Assembly: GCA_903879765.1 (NCBI GenBank)
Contig: CAIRMS010000257.1
Location: 1-13,200, forward strand
From: an uncultured Flavobacteriales bacterium
GTDB taxonomy: Bacteria > Bacteroidota > Bacteroidia > Flavobacteriales_D > Crocinitomicaceae
Direction: 5' to 3'
DNA length: 13,200 bases
The notes under the pieces are model-generated. The model did not search any database. It was not told where the DNA came from and worked only from the letters and a program-made list of their open reading frames with translations. Positions 9,901 to 13,200 of this stretch are shown piece by piece (the stretch's first letter is position 1; the number at the start of each line of letters is the position of its first letter). A program made the translations under genes and the position numbers.

Positions 9901-10961
9901 GTTTGGGACAAGATTCTTATTCAATGACTGTTGAAGTTTCCGCTCCTTTGCTGGTGAATCTTTTAGACACAATTTTCTTGTGTCAATCGGTCGAAACTAC
10001 CTTGACTCCCATCATGACAGGTTCCGCTACATCCTTTGTTTGGTCAAATTTTGCTGATTTCAGTGATACCTTGAATGTGAACCTTCAGAATCCCATTTTA
10101 TCACTCGTTGACCCACAGAATCAAACGTATTATTTTCAAGCGGACAATGGCTATTGTAGCGTGATCGATAGCGTCCACATATCTATTTTCGGCGAATCAA
10201 TCTCTATTCAGAGCTTGGATTCTATTTGTATCACAAATGTATTGCAGTTGCAAGCGAATAATAATGGTTCAGGTTCATTTACATATCTATGGTCTAGTCC
10301 AAATGTGCTGATTAACCCAAACAATCAAGCGACCGCTCAATGTACGTTGCCAGGTTCACAATACGTTTACTTGCAAGCAACATCACCTCAAGGGTGTGTT
10401 GTTTTGGATTCCCAATTTGTGTATGTATCCACGTTCAACAATGGGAATGTATTAGCTACTGCAAATCCAAACCTCATTATGCCTGGTGGATCAACTCAGT
10501 TAACAGGAATTGTCCCTGCAAATGCTAATTTTACGTGGAGTCCCACTGCAACAATAGTGAGTCCAACGTCATTGACAAGCATTGTTTCTCCGACTGAAAC
10601 AACAAGCTACACCTTAACAGCAACCGACGGACTCTGTACAAAATCGGACACCGCACTGGTGAGGGTCTATGAAATAGTTTGTGATGAACCTTATGTTTTT
10701 GTTCCAAATGCCTTTACGCCAAATGGTGACCAAGAAAACGATGTGCTTTATGTCCGCGGAATATGGATTGAGAAATTTGTTTTTCGCATCTTTGACCGTT
10801 GGGGAGAATTAGTGTTTGAAAGTACGAATCAAAGCATCGGATGGGATGGGACATTTAAAGGAAAAAAACTCGATCCAGACGTGTTTGATTATTATTTAGA
10901 AGTCGATTGCATCGGTGGATCACGAAACATCATCAAAGGAAATGTATCATTAATGAAATAA
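6912..10961 (+). CDS. Giant secreted protein: DUF7948-like domain, SBBP beta-propeller, PKD/Ig-like repeats and T9SS type B C-terminal domain
   Basis: From ATG 6912 the protein is 1349 residues. MRYFFVFFLFASLYQVHA is a clear signal peptide; starting at GTG 6891 would prepend seven residues and bury it. Residues about 28-240 resemble the DUF7948 N-terminal domain (FIENKGQWP near its start). Residues about 247-766 form a beta-propeller of SBBP-type blades, with recurrent patterns such as TYVGGSDNDG, SFYGGNNSDA and GSYIGGS, ending with the Cys-rich CGGCGAHSDFPTSPGAWS. Two PKD domains (about 768-846 and 930-1011) carry YLWDFGNGD and FLWDLGNGT. Ig-like repeats lie at about 848-930, 1013-1092, 1095-1173 and 1178-1253. 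The T9SS sorting domain covers about 1261-1349 (FVPNAFTPNGDQ, IFDRWGELVFES, GWDGTFKG). It is a surface or secreted binding/adhesion candidate; no catalytic motif is apparent. An aminopeptidase gene follows after 5 bases. Confidence 0.9.
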   Translation: MRYFFVFFLFASLYQVHAQDSHEAMPHNEIQFIENKGQWPSVVQFQSSVSGGKLWISDSSILFQLQDLSDLHKAHYELKNIENPSLKSALIQQKFLGSKTDKLLSTEGRSTHYYNYFLGNDSTKWTHDVHTYSKVEYQHFYSDIHLLWESDKNALKYSFFVEPEANPNEIRWMYSGEYSSIRIRDGRLILKTAIGEIIEQRPIAYQLINGKKIPVSCSFQEQEGSYGYELGKYNKEFPLVIDPVLVFATYNGSVSDNFGMTATYGNDGSAYSAGMVYGNNFPIPNANSFDISPNFTSIAGSYGITDVFVTKYNPTGTNMLWSAFLGGGDMTQGTETAHSLICDSLNNIYVFGATSSTNFPTTSGAFQATHGGGTSGANFLYNGVYFSGQGTDIFISKIASNGQNLLASTYVGGSDNDGVNYRSTGLPYNSVAAYDSLTTNYGDQFRGEIMLDSLNNVYIASCTRSANFPTLNAFQGVKSAGQDGVIFKLNASFSNLQFSSFYGGNNSDACYSVKLDTLGAIVFAGGTCSTNLSGTSGAFQSSFQGGKTDGFVVKLVPAGTSIQKASYVGASNYDQVFFVEIDRLNQIFLLGQSVGGTFPVNNAPYSNPGSSQFILKLNPNLTTNLASTVIGNGSPSINISPAAFLVDICGNMYVSGWGANILQSVPISGMPISPNAFQSTTTGFDFYLMVVQNDFSGLLYGSYIGGSLAQEHVDGGTSRFDKNGVVYQSVCGGCGAHSDFPTSPGAWSSSNNSSNCNNLVFKFDFQLIPTASFTTNNVAGCTDLTVDFQNTSTQLDSYLWDFGNGDTSSVIFNPSVTYTQAGSYNVNLYVTDSVCLLTDTANIQVLVLDSIQLNVLDTISLCSSNPFELVAFHNGTGTQFIWSQNVNLSNPLNNPNDSTATVSTPGWYYIEVSNPFCSKLDSVFLAFDVPLQAIFSIDDSLGCAPFTVTFNNSSTFTTDFLWDLGNGTVDSVNFNPTVTFSSPGIYPIQLTISDSICLGQDSYSMTVEVSAPLLVNLLDTIFLCQSVETTLTPIMTGSATSFVWSNFADFSDTLNVNLQNPILSLVDPQNQTYYFQADNGYCSVIDSVHISIFGESISIQSLDSICITNVLQLQANNNGSGSFTYLWSSPNVLINPNNQATAQCTLPGSQYVYLQATSPQGCVVLDSQFVYVSTFNNGNVLATANPNLIMPGGSTQLTGIVPANANFTWSPTATIVSPTSLTSIVSPTETTSYTLTATDGLCTKSDTALVRVYEIVCDEPYVFVPNAFTPNGDQENDVLYVRGIWIEKFVFRIFDRWGELVFESTNQSIGWDGTFKGKKLDPDVFDYYLEVDCIGGSRNIIKGNVSLMK
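9213..9945 (+). repeat. Duplicated PKD plus Ig-like module inside the 1349-residue protein
   Basis: The stretch encoding about residues 768-1011 contains two PKD copies separated by an Ig-like domain. The copies share GC-type openings (VAGCTDLTVDFQNTST versus SLGCAPFTVTFNNSST), WDFGNG versus WDLGNG, FNPSVTYTQAGSYNVNL versus FNPTVTFSSPGIYPIQL, and SVCL versus SICL before the last strand. Each PKD is followed by a domain starting with a similar LLDTI.LC-type strand (NVLDTISLC, NLLDTIFLC). Similarity is clear in protein and only partial in DNA, so the duplication is old and held by selection. Confidence 0.7.
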
Positions 10962-10966
10962 AGAAA

Positions 10967-12045
10967 ATGGCAAAAATTATTCAAGCGAAATCAGAGAAGT
11001 TTCTAGAAAATTATTTAAATAATGCGAGTCCAACAGGATTCGAATCCGCTGGGCAAAAAATGTGGTTAGATTACATCAAGCCATATGTAGACGAATACAT
11101 CACCGACAATTATGGGTCCGTTGCAGGAATCATCAATCCAGGTCAGCCGTATAAAGTGGTGATTGAAGCCCATGCAGATGAAATTTCATGGTTTGTTCAC
11201 TACATTACGAAGGATGGATTCATTTATTTAAGAAGAAACGGTGGTTCGGACCATATGATTGCACCTTCGAAACGCGTGAACATTCATACGGACAAAGGAA
11301 CCGTAAAAGCAGTATTTGGCTGGCCCGCAATTCACATGCGTCAGCAAAAAGAAGAGACGCCAAGCATGAAAAATATTTTCTTGGATGTGGATGTTCTTCA
11401 AAAGAAGAAGTCGAAGCACTTGGTGTTCATGTTGGCTGCGTGGCAACGTTTGAAGATGAATTCATGATTTTGAACAAGAACAAATACGTTGGACGCGCAC
11501 TAGACAACCGCATGGGTGGATTTATGATTGCAGAAGTTGCTCGTATGTTGAAAAACGCGAAAAAGAAATTGCCTTTTACCTTGTACGTTGTGAATTCCGT
11601 TCAAGAAGAAATCGGATTACGTGGAGCAGAAATGATGGCGCATCGCATCAAGCCAGATTTAGCTTTGATTACCGATGTTTGTCACGATACTGGAACACCA
11701 ATGGTGGATAAAATCGAAAATGGCGACCAAAAATCGGGAGCTGGTCCAGTGTTAACGTATGGTCCAGCGGTTCAAAACAATTTCTTGAAGCAAATCATCA
11801 AAGCAGCAGAGAAAAACAAAATTCCTTTCCAACGTGCAGCGGTTTCTCGTTCCACAGGAACTGATACAGATGCGTTTGCCTATTCGAACGAAGGAGTAAC
11901 GAGCGCCTTAATTTCATTGCCGTTGCGTTACATGCACACTACTGTGGAGATGGTTCAAAAAGAGGACGTAGAAAATTGCATCCGCTTGATTTACGAAACA
12001 CTTTTAACCGTAAAAGCCGGTCAAGATTTCAGGTATTTGAAATGA
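10967..12045 (+). CDS. M42 family metallo-aminopeptidase (glutamyl aminopeptidase/endoglucanase-like), frameshifted in this sequence
   Basis: Two reading frames join near 11388-11391 into a 359-residue protein, the normal size for M42. Metal and catalytic residues are all present: His69 and Asp71 in IEAHADEIS, Asp180 in GRALDNRMGG, the Glu214-Glu215 pair in NSVQEEIGLRGAE, Asp237 in LITDVCHDTGTP, and His324 in LPLRYMHTTVE. M42 enzymes are cytoplasmic, two-metal, usually dodecameric aminopeptidases that finish peptide breakdown; old 'endoglucanase' labels for the family are generally considered wrong. The first frame reads KNIFLDV and the second resumes CSSKEEVEALGVHVG, exactly the family's expected continuation after one restored G. 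The ATG at 10967 starts MAKIIQAKSEKFL and follows the secreted-protein stop by 5 bases with an A-rich leader. There is no signal peptide. The nearby M16 pair is also peptidase-like, but lies on the opposite strand. Confidence 0.88.
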
Positions 12046-12048
12046 TTG

Positions 12049-12080
12049 TTGGGTGTTTCGTTTATAATTCCATAAATTAG
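12049..12080 (+). promoter_or_regulatory. Candidate Bacteroidota-type promoter for the FISUMP-domain gene
   Basis: TTG (12049-12051) is followed after 21 bases by TAAATTAG (12073-12080), seven of eight matches to TAnnTTTG, in the 63-base gap after the aminopeptidase stop. The start of transcription would fall near 12086, giving a leader of about 23 bases before ATG 12109. The -7 box overlaps a 6-base inverted repeat (TAAATT at 12073-12078, AATTTA at 12085-12090), and AAAATTTA recurs at 12083 and 12097. These are pure AT words and may be chance, so any operator role is speculative. Confidence 0.35.
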
Positions 12081-12108
12081 CTAAAATTTAGTAAGTAAAA
12101 TTTATACA

Positions 12109-13200
12109 ATGAAGTCACTTTTAATATTCTTGTTTTCAGTTAATTGTTTTGTTTCTTTCGGTCAAAGCGTCAATTTAGGTACGACTTACTTCAGAAATGA
12201 TCAATATGTCATTTCATTTGATAAGGTTTTGTATCCTGGGTATGTTCTCAAAATTGAGAATATAAAAAAGAGAGAATATTTGTTAGGGAAAATCATTTCT
12301 GATTCACTTTATGATATTGTTTTGGAAACTGATAAACAAATTGATGGTAACACCTTTAAATTCTCGTATTCCTTAGATGGAGGATATTATGGACTTGATA
12401 ATTATTATGTACCATGTATCCATATTGAAAACATGGAGTGTTTTCGTGCTAATGGAAACATTTTAATTGTTGGTAATGAAATATCAAAAGAATACTACGA
12501 TAATATTTCAGGGAATTTTGAAGTTTCCTTACCAAGCTCAGCAACATTCAAACGTTTTAATAAAGAAAATAAAAATGTGGATATCGTTTTGATAGAATCC
12601 AACTTTGATGTCGAAACAAATCAGATGGTTCAGATTGAAATTTCGCAAGGAAGTAGAAGTATATTAAACAATGAAGTAGCGGATAGTGAAGGAAATATTT
12701 ATTTAACCACCACAATTGGTAATCAAACTTGGATGACAGAAAACCTGCGATCAACAGTTTTCAACGATGGAACTGAAATCCCTCTTTTGACTGAAGCTCA
12801 ATGGGCAAATTCTACAGCCCCGGGAATTGTGAACGAAAGTATTGAAGGCACATTCTACAACTTCTGCACATTGGTGAACGATAAAAATGTTTGCCCGCAA
12901 GGATTCCATGTTCCAAATGACAAGGACATCGCTGAATTATACAATACAATTACACCTTACTATCCGGATGAATTGAAAATTTCCAAAGGAAGTGTTAAGA
13001 AAAGAATTTACTCTCCACTTTTAGCCCCCCTTGCTGTTCCTGTTCTTGGCGCAGTACATGTAGGATGGTGGGGCGCTGCGGCAACACTTGACCTTGGATT
13101 ATTAGGAGTAGCTGGAGCTGCGGATGTTAGTTTGTGGAGTCTTCAGGCAACTGCAGCTGCTATAGACGCAACACTAATTTCCCCATTTTTTGGTTGGACA
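12109..13200 (+). CDS. Secreted FISUMP (Fibrobacter succinogenes major paralogous)-domain protein, 3' end outside the window
   Basis: An open frame runs 364 codons from ATG 12109 to the window edge with no stop. The first 18 residues (MKSLLIFLFSVNCFVSFG) are a signal peptide. Residues about 19-190 are beta-rich, AT-rich in DNA and not recognised. From about residue 192, DSEGNIYLTTTIGNQTWMTE, then NLRSTVFNDGTEIP, TFYNFCTLVNDKNVCP and GFHVPNDKDI (about 266-275) match the known FISUMP order (DxDGNxY, IGxQxWMxENL, YN, CPxGWHVP). The domain is common in Bacteroidota and Fibrobacter surface proteins and its function is not established. Residues 302-364 are unexpectedly hydrophobic and rich in Ala, Gly and Leu where the second half of the domain would be expected. 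A T9SS C-terminal signal may lie beyond the edge. The gene follows the aminopeptidase by 63 bases and probably has its own promoter. Confidence 0.8.
   Translation, partial: MKSLLIFLFSVNCFVSFGQSVNLGTTYFRNDQYVISFDKVLYPGYVLKIENIKKREYLLGKIISDSLYDIVLETDKQIDGNTFKFSYSLDGGYYGLDNYYVPCIHIENMECFRANGNILIVGNEISKEYYDNISGNFEVSLPSSATFKRFNKENKNVDIVLIESNFDVETNQMVQIEISQGSRSILNNEVADSEGNIYLTTTIGNQTWMTENLRSTVFNDGTEIPLLTEAQWANSTAPGIVNESIEGTFYNFCTLVNDKNVCPQGFHVPNDKDIAELYNTITPYYPDELKISKGSVKKRIYSPLLAPLAVPVLGAVHVGWWGAAATLDLGLLGVAGAADVSLWSLQATAAAIDATLISPFFGWT

Noticed and set aside
11386..11396. Programmed -1 frameshifting in the M42 gene
   Set aside because: There is no slippery heptamer and no clear downstream stem; a missing G in a short run explains it more simply.
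12557..12754. Minus-strand open frame within the FISUMP-domain gene
   Set aside because: It lies opposite the continuous 364-codon plus-strand frame and its product has no recognisable features.

Overview
The window looks like chromosome of a Bacteroidota, most likely Flavobacteriales and perhaps near Fluviicola/Crocinitomicaceae. The genus is an inference from protein style. The sequence is moderately AT-rich, start codons are preceded by A-rich stretches rather than Shine-Dalgarno motifs, and two very large secreted proteins end in the gliding-motility-associated C-terminal domain, a type IX secretion system (T9SS) type B sorting signal. Coding density is very high and no gap exceeds about 110 bases. 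I see no tRNA, rRNA, CRISPR array, insertion sequence or phage gene.

Left part (1-6805), all on the minus strand and read right to left. A nitronate monooxygenase/FabK-like flavoprotein (6805-5853, frameshifted as sequenced) overlaps by 4 bases an M16 zinc peptidase carrying HxxEH. That gene overlaps by 8 bases a second M16 protein which lacks the zinc site but keeps the Arg/Tyr motif. Next comes a 1088-residue secreted T9SS protein, whose stop codon overlaps (TAATG) the start of a gene cut by the window edge. Its first 12 residues resemble a family 9 (heptosyltransferase-type) glycosyltransferase.

Right part (6912-13200), all on the plus strand and divergent from the left part. A 1349-residue secreted protein has an N-terminal DUF7948-like domain, an SBBP beta-propeller, PKD and Ig-like repeats and a T9SS C-terminal domain. 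An M42-type metallo-aminopeptidase follows 5 bases later (10967-12045, frameshifted as sequenced). The last gene (12109 to the window end) is an AT-rich secreted protein with a Fibrobacter-paralogous (FISUMP-type) domain, running into an unusual GC-richer, hydrophobic segment.

Functionally this is two T9SS surface proteins among soluble peptidases and a flavoenzyme; I see no clear multi-gene 'system'. The two features most worth checking are the pair of single-base G/C-run frameshifts in otherwise intact conserved enzymes, which look like base-calling errors, and the compositionally distinct hydrophobic segment in the truncated last gene.
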